A stretch of DNA of 64,000 nt, taken from contig JAXGGA010003888.1 of NCBI GenBank assembly GCA_038373865.1, positions 31,899 through 95,898 of the forward strand, in the 5' to 3' direction. The DNA comes from Uloborus plumipes. Lineage: Eukaryota > Arthropoda > Arachnida > Araneae > Uloboridae. The position numbers and the translations under genes were made by a program. Positions 34,621 through 46,565 of this stretch are shown one piece after another. Position 1 is the first letter of the stretch, and each line of letters begins with the position of its first letter. Below the pieces are notes generated by a model. The model saw only the letters and a program-made list of their open reading frames with translations. It was not told the origin of the DNA and did not search any database.

Positions 34621-35833
34621 GATAGAAATCTACCACTGTAAAAATAAATTATCCATTTTTCTAATGAATATGGACGTATTTGTTAAACTGAAGATAGCAT
34701 AAAGATTTAATACCTAGTAATAAACAAATATTTTTCAAATATTATCGGCTCTCACAATTTAGGTTTTGTACTCGGTTTGGATATGCAGCCAATTTATATT
34801 TTGTCTCCTTCATTCACTCTACAGTTCTGTTTCAGTGAAACTCCCTACCAAACTCCGAGTTTCACACAAGACTGGGTTAAATCTAAAGACTCGGGATTTG
34901 AGTCTCTGCTTCGGCCGTCCAACTTTATTTCTCTGTTTGAAGCAAAGATTTTGCACATTACACCTAAGGTGTAAAAAAACAACTTTTCTGAATATCAGTA
35001 GAGTTAAAAGTTTACTGCTTACTAAGAAATCAAGCTTTTTACTAAGTGAACCTATGAGTTTTTTTAACTAATAAAACAGCTTTTGCATGGTTTAACAAGA
35101 AGAAAAACTTTCTCAAAAGGTTTTTTTTTTCTCGTGGGTACGCCATAACTTCCATAATACTCAGTCAACCTTTATCATTAAGACATCACAAGTTTATTGC
35201 ATCGCCATTAGTGAAATATAACAAGTCTCACTTTGAGAGAGGGGGATGAAAAAAAAACAAATTTTTTATTTCCTGATGCCGAGGGCCAATGCTTCACACA
35301 GGTCTGCTGGTACTCATAAGAAAATGTAACTAAAATTTTTCGAATTTCAACTTTTAACTAGGTCTTAATCAAAAAATCAAATTGACAAAAATGTTTGCTT
35401 CATTTTATCAATTGCTTATTTAAAATTAAAGTGAGAACAAGTTACAAGAGTTCTAAAGACAAAAAAAATTGCTAAATTGCACGGGCAAAAACGATGCCAA
35501 GTAAACGCTTCAATAACATAAATTAAAATGAGATATTTATAAATAAACTTCATCATAAAAACTTACTTAACTAACAGTTTAAATGAATCGATGTTAGTAA
35601 AAAACCAAAAACAAAATAACTTCCACTGAAAGAAAATTATGAATCAAAAAAGTTATTAAATTAATGAAAACAAAGCTGATAAACAGCAGTACCGGATTCA
35701 AAAAAAAAAAAGTAAATGCGTCTATAAATGTTTATGAACATAATAATATATGAATAAAAAACTTAATGTAACATTTTTCAGAAAGAAAAATTGGAGCGGT
35801 AACAGAAAAATAAATTGAACATATTCACTCATT

Positions 35834-35834
<1 letters not shown>
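34621..35834. other. Intergenic; no supported gene
   Basis: At 34875-34905 'cgggatttgagtctctgc' is weakly B-box-like and is followed by 'acacctaaggtgt', echoing 'cacacctaaagtgtt' near 33800. The two may be diverged copies of one SINE family. Confidence 0.25.

Positions 35835-35864
<30 letters not shown>
35835..35864. repeat. (CA)15 microsatellite
   Basis: Uninterrupted CA dinucleotide run. Confidence 0.95.
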
Positions 35865-35867
<3 letters not shown>

Positions 35868-36235
35868 GTAAAGTAAATATTTTTTCCCTTAAAACATATA
35901 ATCTCAAAGTCGCATGACACGCATAAGTGAACCCAAAAGTGAAATCAATAATACCTTGAAAGAGAATAAAATATTGAACGTCACCAAGAAAAAATGATTA
36001 AAAGCCAATGGAATTGGTTTTTCTACTGCTCGTGTTTAAATTGAAGGGCTTGAGGGGATGAAGGGGCTATGTTACATTTTAAAAAATAAACACTCTGTAC
36101 AATGGTAAGCAATGGATACAGATAAGCAAATAAAACTTGGTACACCAAAAAGTAGATTTCATTCGACCAACTTCAAACGCTCACTTAACGACAAAACCAG
36201 AAAGCAAAAAAGCTGCAACAACTGTAACAATATAT

Positions 36236-36408
36236 ATATAGTACTATACGCAGTCCAGTGGCATTAATGTGACCACCACGTACTTTTGACATCTACGTTA
36301 AATAACCAATCACAGAATGCACTTGGTAGCACAATGCAGTTGAGGGTATATAAAGGGTTAAAAGCAGTTCACTTTGTGTTAAAATGAGTAAAAAACCGAA
36401 AAAGCGAC
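36236..36408 (+). mobile_element. 5' part of a Tc1-type element
   Basis: After a short TA run comes a terminal-repeat-like sequence ('cagtccagtggcattaatgtg'), about 130 bp of leader, and an ATG at 36384 starting MSKKPKK. The reading is cut by the Penelope-like element and resumes at 38447. Confidence 0.6.
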
Positions 36409-38446
36409 GTTTAAAAACACAAATAGATGAAGTTAAAATTGGCAAACATGTTTCAAAAGCATAAAGCTTCCTTCTTCAGTGCCAAGCAAGAAATGGAAAG
36501 AAACAAAGTGCCGGGAGAGTTTAAATAGCAAAGGAGCAAAAGCTAGGCCAATCAGGTGTCAGCGTGTGCCGAGCCCTGATTTGGCGTTGCGTTGTCAGAA
36601 AATTTAAAAGCATGAAGTAAAATTGGCGAGATGTGTGGAACTGCAAAAGATTCGTTACAAATATTACTTAAATTTTTATGAACATGAAAGGCTTCTAAGA
36701 AATCCAACTCGCCAACAGTTGAAGGTCTGCAAATAATTTTAGCTTCGGAGAAAACAAATCTATGGCCCATTTCCAACAGTGTTTCGCGATTGAGGATTTT
36801 GAGAGTTCTTTCTTTTTAACATAATTTTCATGTTCCTTTAACCTAAATTTTAGCGCCCTTCGGGTCTGTCCGACGTAACCAATTTGACATTCACATTTTA
36901 TGTGATAAATGCCCCACTGATCAAATGGTTGGATGGGGTCTTTTAACTTGGAAAAAGTTAGTTTGTTGATGGGTCTGTAAATGACATGAAAATCGAACTT
37001 GCTGAGTATTCTGGAAATGCGAGGAGAGATTTTTGAATAAAATGGTAAGACAACGAAATTGGTAGAAGGAACACTGGGTTTTTTGTGGGATGCACTGCGG
37101 TTCGAAAGTTTATTATAAGCATTGTCAATGATTTGATAAGAATAACCTCTGTCAACGGCCACACTCCTTAAGAAATTAAGTTCATCATTGAGAAGTGAAT
37201 TGTCGGAACATATATTAATAGCGCGGTTAACAAACGTGTAAAAAGCAGACATTTTTTGTTTTATGGGATGACAGGAGCGAGAATGTGGAGGAAGACAAAC
37301 AGCAAATGGTTTTCGGTAAACGGTAGTGGAAAATTGGTTATTGTTTTTTGAAATGAGTACATCCAAAAAGGGCAAAGAATTATTGTTTTCAAGTTCGGCA
37401 GTAAACTGGATGTTGGGATCAATAGAGTTCATTAAATCAATAACCACAGGAACTATTTCCGCTGTGCCGTCCAAAAGGGTAAAGGTATCGTCAACGTATC
37501 TGAGCCAAAGTGGAAAATCAAATAATTGAAAGAGTTTTTGCTGAAAATAATCCATATACAAATCACTTAAGACAGGACTTAAGGGGTTACCCATAGCAAG
37601 CCCTTCGATTTGTTGATAGAATGTACCCCCAAAGACAAAGGTAGTGTGTTTAAGGCAAGTTTCAGTTAAATTCACAAGTTCAATAATTTCGCGGTCAGTG
37701 TGGTGAAATTCACGGAGTCTGTTTTTCAAACATTGCAAATTCCAATAACTGGTACGTTGGTGAAAAGTGATTTGACATCAAAAGAAACCATAAGTAAATT
37801 GTTGGGTTTGAACTTACGAAGGATGTTGACAAATTCTATTGAATTCTTGACAGAATGAGTGTTGGATTCAAGTAATGGGGTAAACTTGGAAGTGAAAAAC
37901 TTGGCCAACCCATAAGAAGCGGTGCCAATGTTAGAAACGATAGGTCTCAAGGGAACTCCAATCTTATGGACTTTAGGTAAGGCGTAAAATCTGGCACAGT
38001 GTGAAACTGAAGGAATTAAATTAGTGCGGTTAGAAAATAGTTGGCTTGTCTTGATAGCATTACGAACAGTTTTTAACTCAGTTGATGAAGGATCTTGTTT
38101 TAATTGAGTGTACGAGCCATCTTGAAACAGGTCGTTGACCCCGGAAATGAATTTGTAAGGGTGGGGGTATATAAAGGGTGTGTGAGGGCTTCGGAAAACA
38201 TTGTAGTTAATGTATATTCCTGTAAATAGTTTTCTTTCATTGTTTTATTCATACCTTGTAAATATTGTACAGTGTGTGGCCCTGAGAAGATTCCTTTTTG
38301 ATATCCCCCCCCCCTTCACACCATCAAAGTGAGAACCATTTAAATCTCCCCACTTTCATACTCGGCAAAAGAGCTCACGCTCTGTACCGAAAGAAACCCA
38401 CGATCTGTATCTGCATCGGAAAACATTTCTATTGCTGGCGTAATGC
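36409..38446 (-). mobile_element. Penelope-like retroelement inserted in a Tc1 gene
   Basis: It carries the reverse transcriptase plus GIY-YIG endonuclease architecture that defines Penelope-like elements (minus strand). The boundaries are set by an imperfect duplication of the Tc1 host sequence, 'aaaccgaaaaagcga' at 36393-36407 versus 'aaaaccgaagcga' at 38447-38459. The roughly 2.0-kb copy lacks a clear N-terminal region and is probably 5'-truncated. No long terminal repeats of its own were seen. Confidence 0.8.
36552..38170 (-). pseudogene. Penelope-like reverse transcriptase / GIY-YIG endonuclease, two frameshifts
   Basis: Reading leftward, the first frame (about 38170-37726) holds RFYALPKVHKIGVPLRPIVS and MVSFDVKSLFTNVPV, the early RT motifs including the first catalytic aspartate. 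After a frameshift near 37740, a 347-codon frame (37738-36695) holds GLAMGNPLSPVLSDLYM (residues 46-62), the catalytic YVDD (81-84) and the thumb. The GIY-YIG domain follows: GIY at 276-278, YVG at 288-290, then RRALKFRLKEH. A second frameshift near 36770 moves the end into another frame (36776-36552), with RPSTVGELDFLEAFHVHK as in family C-termini. Catalytic residues look intact but the frame is broken twice, so this copy is inactive unless these are sequencing errors. Confidence 0.9.
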
Positions 38447-38642
38447 AAAACCGAAGCGATTTATCCGACGTACAAAAGGGCATGATCATTGGCTTTTGGG
38501 CCAAGGGTGGAAGCATTTACAAAATGACTGAGTTTTTCAGCTGTTCGCTTGCCGTCGTAGTAAACGTGTACCGTGCATAGTAAAACGAAACTGTTCAAAA
38601 TCAGCGACGTGGCAAATGTGGTGCACCAGGAGCCATAGAAAT
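38447..38642 (+). pseudogene. Tc1-type transposase N-terminal fragment
   Basis: In one plus-strand frame the translation reads SDLSDVQKGMIIGFWAKGG, then KMTEFFSCSLAVVVNVYRA before a stop. This is the first helix-turn-helix of Tc1-type transposases. Another frame continues into the RGKCGAPRAI-like 'ggcaaatgtggtgcaccaggagccat'. The copy ends there and runs straight into MITE sequence, so the catalytic domain and the right terminal repeat are missing. Confidence 0.7.
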
Positions 38643-38719
38643 TGAATTTGAACTTTAATTGTATACAGTTTCGGTTTTGTCATATAACCCCTTCACCCCC
38701 CCCCCCAAGCCTTTCAATT

Positions 38720-39045
38720 GTATATTATTACCTCAAGAATTTCCAGAAACATTGCAACGATACAATTTCGGGTGCTGTAATTGTAGTTACATTTTTTTTA
38801 AAGTTCTTTGGTAACAGTCTCTCTTTTTGAAAATCCCTAAAAACACAATTAATTATTTAAAAATTGAAAACAATCATTTTGAAAACAACTTTATCTTCCC
38901 CCTAAATTTAATGCTTTCTAAAATCGACGGACGATGTGTGGCGGTCAAATACATCCAAAATTGCTGCTGAAAAGTAATTACATATTTAATGAAACCATAT
39001 CTCATTTGCGATCGACAGTGGGAATTTAAAAATCTATTTTTTGAA
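38720..39045. other. Intergenic, nothing recognised
   Basis: No supported feature. Confidence 0.4.
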
Positions 39046-39245
39046 GTACTGGGGGGCTCTGCCCCCTACTCGCTTTGCTCACCAACCCCCGTTCATCGCC
39101 TGCGGCGACTACCTCACCGCCTTCGGCGGCTCGATCACCTACCTGCTTCTGGTGGTTCGGAGTCAAATCGACTATATGCAACCGAACACGGCGTCTCCGC
39201 TGAAAAAGACGATAATACCCACTCCCCCCATCTTGATGGAAAATA
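39046..39245. repeat. GC-rich block with self-complementary 'gggggctctgccccc', 'cctgcggcgac' motifs
   Basis: A 200-bp GC-rich island in AT-rich surroundings, made of short inverted motifs (ggggggctctgcccccta, tcgcctgcggcga, gccttcggcggc). Three overlapping frames on both strands are consequences of the composition. Such motif blocks recur in many eukaryotic repeats, but the origin is not identified. Confidence 0.4.
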
Positions 39246-41847
39246 ATCATTTTCTTTAACTGAAATGCTCACTTACCGTTTAAAAGCGCAGCAACCGTTC
39301 CTTTACAATTTAAAATAATTCTCCAAATAAATAAGAGACCCCATCCTGATTAAAAAATAAAAATAATATGTAAATAATTAAAAAATATATAGAAAAATAT
39401 CTAGCCCAAACTGAAAATCCAGTTCCTTTCCCTCGGAGGAAAAAAAAACTCAAACACGTAATATATTGCTTATGAAATCACGTAACCAAATAAATACCGT
39501 AAGAATAATGACAACCCTTCTTAAATGTTAAAAAAAAAATTAAGAAAATATGCGATAAAAGCAATCGTGTATATTTTGTTGAATTAAGACCAGCAATAAT
39601 CAAAGCGAAGAGCCACTGGTTTTGCTGTTTGAACACGACCTTGTTGAAAAAGGTTTCAAGCTGTTTGGTTGAATGTAATTTAATTTAGCTCGAGGTGAGC
39701 CTTGAAAAATGGCTAAATGAGAATCACTTCTATCTCCTGTTATATTTAACGGAGAGAAATTGAACAAACATCTTCTTTTTTAGAAAAAAAATCTCTTTCC
39801 AACGATATGAAACATTAGGGGGTGGGGTTTTTTTTTTTTTTTTTTTTTTTTTGCCCAGTAAGTTAGTGAAGTGTGAGAAATTAATGCTTAAAAAATAATT
39901 AAAAAAAAATAACTTATTCGAATTGAAGAAAAATGGCTCCGAGATGCAAATCTACGGGTTTCGAACTAATTTTGTGCTGAATTTCAAGTCGGTAGGTGTT
40001 GTGGGGCCGCCTGGATGCAGGCCTGCCGCAGACATCCTTTCACAATATCTTTGAGCTTACTTTTTTTTAATATATAGAGATAATTTTTTGAAGAAAAAAA
40101 TCAAATGTGAAAAAAGGAAAATATTTTTTTTTTTTTTTTTGAAATTAAGCCCTACCTATGGAGTTTGATAAAGTATCAAAGCAGTCATGGTATACCCCTC
40201 CCCAGCAAAAAAAAACTTGAAAGTAATATGTGATAACACTGAGATTTATCATGTCAAAATAAACGTTTTATTTTCTATTTTTTATGTACGAACTGGTTTA
40301 GAGCCCTGTAATGAGTTTAGACTTTATATTCAGGAAAATTTGGATGAGAATTCAACTGAAGGAATCCGTCTATCCTACAAGGCATTTTTCTTGTAAAGGG
40401 AGAATCGACCCACGAGTTTCGCATCATTTGCACGCCGGGATGAGACATTAATGCTATGCGCAGTAAAATAATAAAATTAAATTGAAATAGATGCCTCTAT
40501 ATTTTCTGGAAATATTTTCAAAATATCTATTCTACTATTCACCGATGCAAAAAAGTTTTCAGTTGTGATTTTAACATTATTTAACATAGATCACAATCCA
40601 GCTATTAGTCTAAATTGAATATTTATGGAAACTTGGATCGGTATTTTACTAAAAAAAAATTCAGCTTCATGAGGATTCGAACTCACGAATTAACGTTTTA
40701 TTTAAAACGAATGGAGCAAAAAGGCAAATAATTTAGCCGCTCAAAGCGTTTAGTATTTACAAAACATAATTTTGCCAGGAAACTATACAAATAGTGGAAT
40801 AAAAATATATATATATCAAATAGATAGCTATCAAAGAACTTCTCAAGACATTTATGACGCAAAATTATTTTCCCAAGTCCATCCGTTATAGCAACATAAG
40901 TTCTTCAAGTTTGCCGAAATTTACAAAAAGTGCTAAATTTAAAGACTTTGAAAAAAAAAGGATAATGCACTTTCCCTTTTTGCATCCCATCTACGAATCA
41001 TGCCAAAAAGTTAGCTTCTAAAACTCTGTGGACCTCGCTAAATTTGTTGACTTTTCTTTTAACTTCGGCAGATTTTAAAACTTCATATATTGACCATTGG
41101 GAAAAGAGGGAAAATAGTTTATGAGTTCAGAAACTATTTTCTACACTCTTTCGATTGCTAACTTCATTACTACACTTTCTTAGGGTTTCGTGGAAAGAAG
41201 ATCAATATAGCAATGACTCTTCTCATACATTATCGAAAACACAAAGTCAACCAACAGAAAATTGAAGTGAGTTCAATTTGTGGAATAGAAACGACGGTAA
41301 CATTGGGGGACGGTAAGAAAATGTTTCCAGAATTTTTGGTGCCAAAAATTCGAAAGAAAAAAAAGAAAAAAGGAAAATAGGCCTGGTCTTTTCTTCTTTC
41401 AAAGCAGACTTTGAGACAGAAATTCTGATCGTTGTAACTCAGGCAGGAATTTATGCAAATGGCCAAGAATGATCCAGCAATGTCCAGAACAAATGTTGCT
41501 CTTGATCTTTAGCAAACTTGGCGGAGTCGGAAACGGGGATCCTGCCCTCCTTATAGACGAAACCTGTTTCGGAAGAGTTTCGTTCGATGTTACATACGAT
41601 CGAGGAAAAAGGAAAGTTTTTGTTACACAGTTTCGGAACTTGTTTTCTTTTTGACCGCTTCCTGTTTTCTTTGTTATCTCTTCTTTCCGGTGATGAAGAT
41701 TATGGATGCAAAGTTCAGGCCGGCATTTTTGCTCGATGGGGAGTAATCGCTTGAAAGGCTCTCACTTAATGATAAAGGTGTGATAATCGAGTTATGCACG
41801 TAGATCAGCAAGCATTGTAAAGTATTAAGAATTCAATAGTACCTCCA
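39246..41847. other. Intergenic; two weak tRNA-like B boxes
   Basis: On the minus strand 'gggtcgattctccc' (about 40408-40421) and 'gagttcgaatcctc' (about 40672-40685) resemble pol III B boxes and may be SINE relics. Long T runs lie at 39829-39852 and 40124-40140. No gene is supported. Confidence 0.3.
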
Positions 41848-42202
41848 TTTAGGACACCTGCAAATAAGAAATACTTCTATTTAAGGGACTTCTTCTTTCT
41901 CCACAGCTCCTTTAAATTCGAACCATGTATTTGTCTTTGATTAAGGGACACTCTATTTAAGAAACTTTTGCTTGGTCCACAGTTCCTTTAGTTTCAGACA
42001 TGTATTCGAGCCATGTATTTTTTTCTAATTAAGGGACTTTTGCTTGATCCACATTTCCTTTAGATTCGAACCATGTATTTGTCTGATTAAGGGACAATCT
42101 ATTTAAGGGACTTTTGCTTGGTCCACAGTTCCTTTAAGTTCGAACCTGTATTCGAATCATGTATTTGCCTCTGATTGAGGGACACTCTATTTAAGGGACG
42201 GT
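41848..42202 (+). repeat. Minisatellite, about 74-90 bp units, 4-5 copies
   Basis: Units share 'ctatttaagggacttttgcttggtccacagttcctttag.ttcgaaccatgtatttg.ct.tgattaagggaca'. Unit starts are near 41877, 41951, 42026 (partial), 42098 and 42187, with length differences from internal deletions. Confidence 0.8.
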
Positions 42203-42419
42203 TGCAGAGAAAACTTGCAAAAATGAATGTATAAATGTATACAAAATATTGAACTTTCTGTAATTCAAGATTCAAATATCTGTGTTAAAGTACGACCGTT
42301 ATTCGAGCTGTAAATTGATGGATGAATAAACTTAAATACCTAAAAACATCGTCCAAAACATATTAAAAGTGATTTCAAGAAATGTAACTTGAGTGCGTGT
42401 TTAACACAGACTTTTTGGG

Positions 42420-42570
42420 AAAAACAAATACTTTCTGTTCTCAACCACCCACCCTGTTTTTCTGATTTTAATTCTCCTGACTACTTCCAGCTCCTGAAAT
42501 TAAAGATGGGCTTGAAACAGGTCCACTTTGATTCGATAGACTAAATACAAGAAGTGATGCCAATGTGATT
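42420..42570 (+). pseudogene. Mariner transposase C-terminal fragment
   Basis: The plus-strand reading gives VLNHPPCFSDFNSPDYFQLL, then KLKMGLKQVHFDSID and a stop. This matches the mariner region around the third catalytic aspartate ('HPPYSPDLAPSDYHLF ... LKxxLxGxxFxxxEE'). The rest of the gene and any terminal repeats were not found, so it is an old fragment unrelated in strand to the mariner at 16.4-17.6 kb. Confidence 0.65.
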
Positions 42571-44189
42571 AAACAGTACGACTCATCGTGCATTTTACGA
42601 TGATTAGAGCGGACATTTCTGACATTCAAATTCCACAACGTTCCAGTTAAATTTATTTGTATCAGGAAAATAATCTTCAGGCATTCCCCAACCTCTCCCT
42701 CACTCTAACTTCAGAAAGTGCTATTTGTGAACAACACCAAATAAACTTATGATGATTACAAGAGGTGATCAAGTCGCATAAACAATCTCGTTTTTAATGA
42801 AAAGTTTTTAGCCAGAGCGTTTTATTGACTAAATTATCAACTGCAATTTAAGTAATGAAACTTGAAAAATGATTGCTTTTAAAAGTGATTGTTTTATTTT
42901 GTAACCCAGAAGGTTACTTTAGAAAATTTTTGTCAGTACAGGGAAAGGAAAATTAGTGAACTTAAATTCAACATATGGTGATATTGAAGTGTAAATCATA
43001 AGAAATTCTGATAAAATATTTCAATACTTCGATGGACACAAAAACATAGAGAGACTTTTAAGCACTCTTTAACCAAGTTCTTGAAGTAAGGTAACTTCTG
43101 AATATGCATTTGTTACGATTTTATCGGTAAAATTTCATCATACTGCACCCGTGTTAGAGAAATTCGCTGTAATATCAGATTGAAAAGTCCGTGTTAAATA
43201 TCCTCTTTAGAGAATTTATTAAAACACCCACGTTACAAAACATCGTTTTAATTATCAGCACAATAAAAAAGTTCATGACAAAATTTCCATTCAATTATTC
43301 ATTGCTAACTTCGGAGGAAAACCAATGTCGGTTTTCCGGAATTATTAAACGATAACCAATGGAAAGTTCCTTTAATTTTACTTTCTTTAAGAGCCCATTA
43401 AACCTTTTTACGAAGACTTTTCTCCACCTCAAAGTTTCGCTCTGGAAAATTGTTCACTTCATTTACATATATTGTTTCTATAATGAGCAATGCAACTGGG
43501 ATAGAATTTTATTGACATTCGTTTACTTCGACGCGAATGTTAAATAAGTGATTTTGATCTTCATTAGGTAATAATAAAATTGGAATACACAAACCCTATT
43601 TACGACGGATATTAATGAAGGGGGAAAAATCACTTAAAGGTATTTCAATTGCGTTATCAAAGAAAGCAATAAAACTATAGTTTTACAATACTCTTATTCT
43701 TTCCTTGAAATATTTGAAAATAAACAGTATATATTCGCTGGGAAAAATTCTTTTACATGTACTCGTCTTTAACTTAGAATTGCATTGAATTCAGTGAAAA
43801 TAAATTGCTTGTAATTTTAAACCACTCACTCAATTATGTCTGCACGCTTCTTAAACAGTCAAAAACATATTTTATTCTTAACTGTCAAAAACGTTGTTTG
43901 CGCATTTAATGTTATTTATTGTTTAGACATATATGAATAATTGAAAAAAGGGAACTGGTTTAGAACGGCAATTTCAGCTCTCTCTCTCTTTCTGATATAT
44001 ACAAAACAGAGAAATGAAAAATACTAAAATTTTCTTTACTTCAGAATTAGATTATGAAAAAAAAAAACGTAAAAATTGAAGCGGAAAGACTAAGCTGAAC
44101 CAAGACTTTTTTTGTGAGAGGTAAAAATTTGCCGAAATTGCAACTAAAACTGATGAAACGTTAATAAAATAAAAGCTAAATAAATCAAG
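42571..44189. other. Intergenic, nothing recognised
   Basis: AT-rich. The 62-codon frame at 43359-43547 has no family features. Confidence 0.4.
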
Positions 44190-44380
44190 GCTAGCCTCTT
44201 GTCAGGTTTGTCGCCGTTCCCCCTATTCCTCCATAAAACTTGTAGTATTCCGTTTCCAAGCCGGGCCCCGATATGGGCCGGGTCCAGTTTCCTATAAGGC
44301 TGACATGGCCTTTTGTGTCGGCCGAGTTAAGAACACAAAGTTGCAAAAATTGCAATGATTTGCAATTTTGTGCTCTTAAC
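44190..44380. other. GC-rich segment ending in a 21-bp stem hairpin
   Basis: 44205-44325 is GC-rich with a palindromic 'gggccccgatatgggcc'. 44326-44380 folds into a stem of about 21 bp with two mismatches (gttaagaacacaaagttgca against tgcaattttgtgctcttaac). It could be the end of a non-autonomous element or SINE, or a small structured RNA. Nothing in the sequence decides. Confidence 0.35.
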
Positions 44381-45189
44381 ATTGTTTTTCTTTCTAGTAC
44401 TTTGTTGCACAAAGGCGTTCTTAATTTCTTATTAGCTGGCAATTAAAATTCTCGCTAAAACATTTATGAAAATTACAAGGTCAAGAAAACGATATTTCGA
44501 CAAATTTATGATAACTCGCATGTGGCACCATCTTGTTAAAATTACCCTTTTCCAAGGTCTACGTCTCGCAGACCGATTAATGACAATTATTAGGATTGAC
44601 AACTTATTCATTGAAAAAATGCTACGGAAGTTTAAATTCAACGTACCCAATGGGGCTACTCGTTATTCAGTACTTTCGTATTCATGAGGTTTTTTAATGT
44701 CGTGAGATGTTCATTAACTTACAACTTTAAAACAGGTAATAGCTAAACTTCTTGTTTAAGCTGCGCGTTCTGTGACGTTACGAGGGTGCGTTTTACATAA
44801 GAAAGTCAAAATATTCAACAAGAACACAAGTTATTACGTCAATATCTGTGATTTTATGCAACGGATTTTTTTAATTACTTTTTACCTCTATTGAAGCTAC
44901 TTTTATTTTGGGACTAAGGAAATGTTATTTCCACACGCTTTGACAGCCCCTCACTCGCTATAAGCCCCTTTAGACGATTGGGCGATCTTTCTGGCATTTT
45001 GGTTTCAAGAAAGATTTGGGCCCACTCTCGTTTCAAATATTTGAAAATACCTTATTATAGTCGCTGGTTGCTACTCATAAAAATAGCTAATTAGAAGTGG
45101 GTTAGAACGCAACTTGAGCAATTTAGCAAAGAATAACTGAGTTCTTAAATTTAGTGATATCTTTTCAGGAAGTGCTTCTTGCAAACAGT
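44381..45189. other. Intergenic, nothing recognised
   Basis: No supported feature. Confidence 0.4.
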
Positions 45190-45330
45190 TGCATTTTCAT
45201 ACCTCACTCGTTTAAGACATGAATTAATGGAATCTTCCCCTTTAATTGCCTTAAAAAGTTAAACACATCAATCAAGCTACATCTCTTAAGCTTAAAAATC
45301 AGTTTTCTTCAACTTGGTTTTCATACACAT
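45190..45330 (-). pseudogene. Probable LINE (CR1/L2/Jockey-like) reverse-transcriptase C-terminal fragment
   Basis: The minus-strand translation gives FKLKRCSLIDVFNFLRQLKG, preceded in another frame by KTKLKKTDF. This resembles the conserved end of non-LTR retrotransposon reverse transcriptases (pattern KLxxLxLxSLxxRRLRGDLIxxFKILxG). Only about 45 codons with at least one frameshift are left. Confidence 0.4.
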
Positions 45331-46565
45331 ATCATTTGTATTATTTGTTATCTTCTGGAAGCAAACGCCGCCGTGCTCCTCAAGACCCGACTATAGCTTT
45401 GGAATAAAATCCTTCGATATTGCACCGTAATTTTTTTGTTTATTTTGATCGCTACAACACAATGTATGGAGCAGAAACATTTAAAAATCTTGACTGGCAT
45501 CCATATGATTTTCCCCCAAAATTCATTTATTTTTATCTATCCATGATTAAAAAATTTTGCACATAGGGTGTAAATCGTGATCAATACCGTGGGTAATTGC
45601 ATCCTTGATTAAAAATAGAAGCTTTTTAAAACTAAATTAGCTTGAAAAAAGTGATATTTCTCGATTCTCTTAATATATGGTTTGAATCCTACATTTTTAA
45701 TTTTAAAACTAGTAAAGTTTGAGGTTGTTTCATAGTTATTAAGGATGTTGTAAAAAAATTATAAACTAGTCTTTCAATTATAGAAAGACATGTAGCGAGC
45801 AACAACGGAATAGTTTTCTAAAATACGTAACTTATTATTCAAATTAAGGAAGATAGTTTAAAATCTCATTGAATTTTGAAGTTAATCTGAGGCGTTTTCG
45901 AGTTGCCACGCGAATGATATTTTCTTCCCACAATAAATTTCCAACTTAAACGATTCTTAATGACGAATAAAAGGAAAATGACCTGAAGCATGGTTGCGCA
46001 CGTTTTAAAACAAGTGTGCAGAATTACACTTTACCTCAAAAATTGGAAAAATAACTTGAAGATGTGCAAGTGACGTTTCAATGGGTTCTCAGAATATAAT
46101 AGAACTATTAAGGTAAGTCTCTTTCAACGAAGTTCACAGAGCAGGTTTCTTCAACTGCCATTTACGATTGAAACACGCAAAGATACTAAATCATATGATG
46201 CAACTAAATGTACTCTGCAGTTCGTTTCCAAAATTGAGTTATTTATTAAATATCATACTTTTTGTATTGCCCCGTTTAACTCTATATTTTGTCTTCGTCA
46301 ATATTAAGTCTGAATGATACTAAAAATATTTCCCATTGTCAGAGAAAAGGAAATTTTTGTAATTTTTATAGGTTCTCGTAGAAAGTTGTTTTGTATTCGT
46401 TTTATGAGAATACACAGCGCGTCAGACAAGTTTTAGAACTCTAGCTCTACAAAACTAAAAAAAAAGGGAAAAAAAACTTTCTTTCAACAACTTTTTAAAT
46501 TCAAGACAGTCCCTATTTTAAGTTTTTTTAACCTATTCATAGCTTTCGAAAAGCTCTCTGTAACG
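45331..46565. other. Intergenic, nothing recognised
   Basis: No supported feature. Confidence 0.4.

Larger units (their letters stand above)
36039..38719. mobile_element. MITE family R5, copy B, split by nested insertions
   Basis: 36039-36230 aligns with the left part of copy A (22836-23097), including 'aacgacaaaaccagaaa.caaaaaagctg'. 38643-38719 aligns with its right end ('aactttaattg...ccccttcac...aagcctttcaatt'). About 2.4 kb of a Tc1 fragment and a Penelope-like element lie between. This gives the order of events: MITE first, then Tc1, then Penelope. Confidence 0.8.

Noticed and set aside
36695..37738. Host telomerase or retroviral reverse transcriptase
   Set aside because: The downstream GIY-YIG domain and the order of motifs fit Penelope-like elements. 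No LTR, protease or RNase H was seen.
39026..39259. Three overlapping 72-85 codon frames around 39.1 kb
   Set aside because: Both strands and several frames are open because the block is GC-rich with few stops. No frame has family features.
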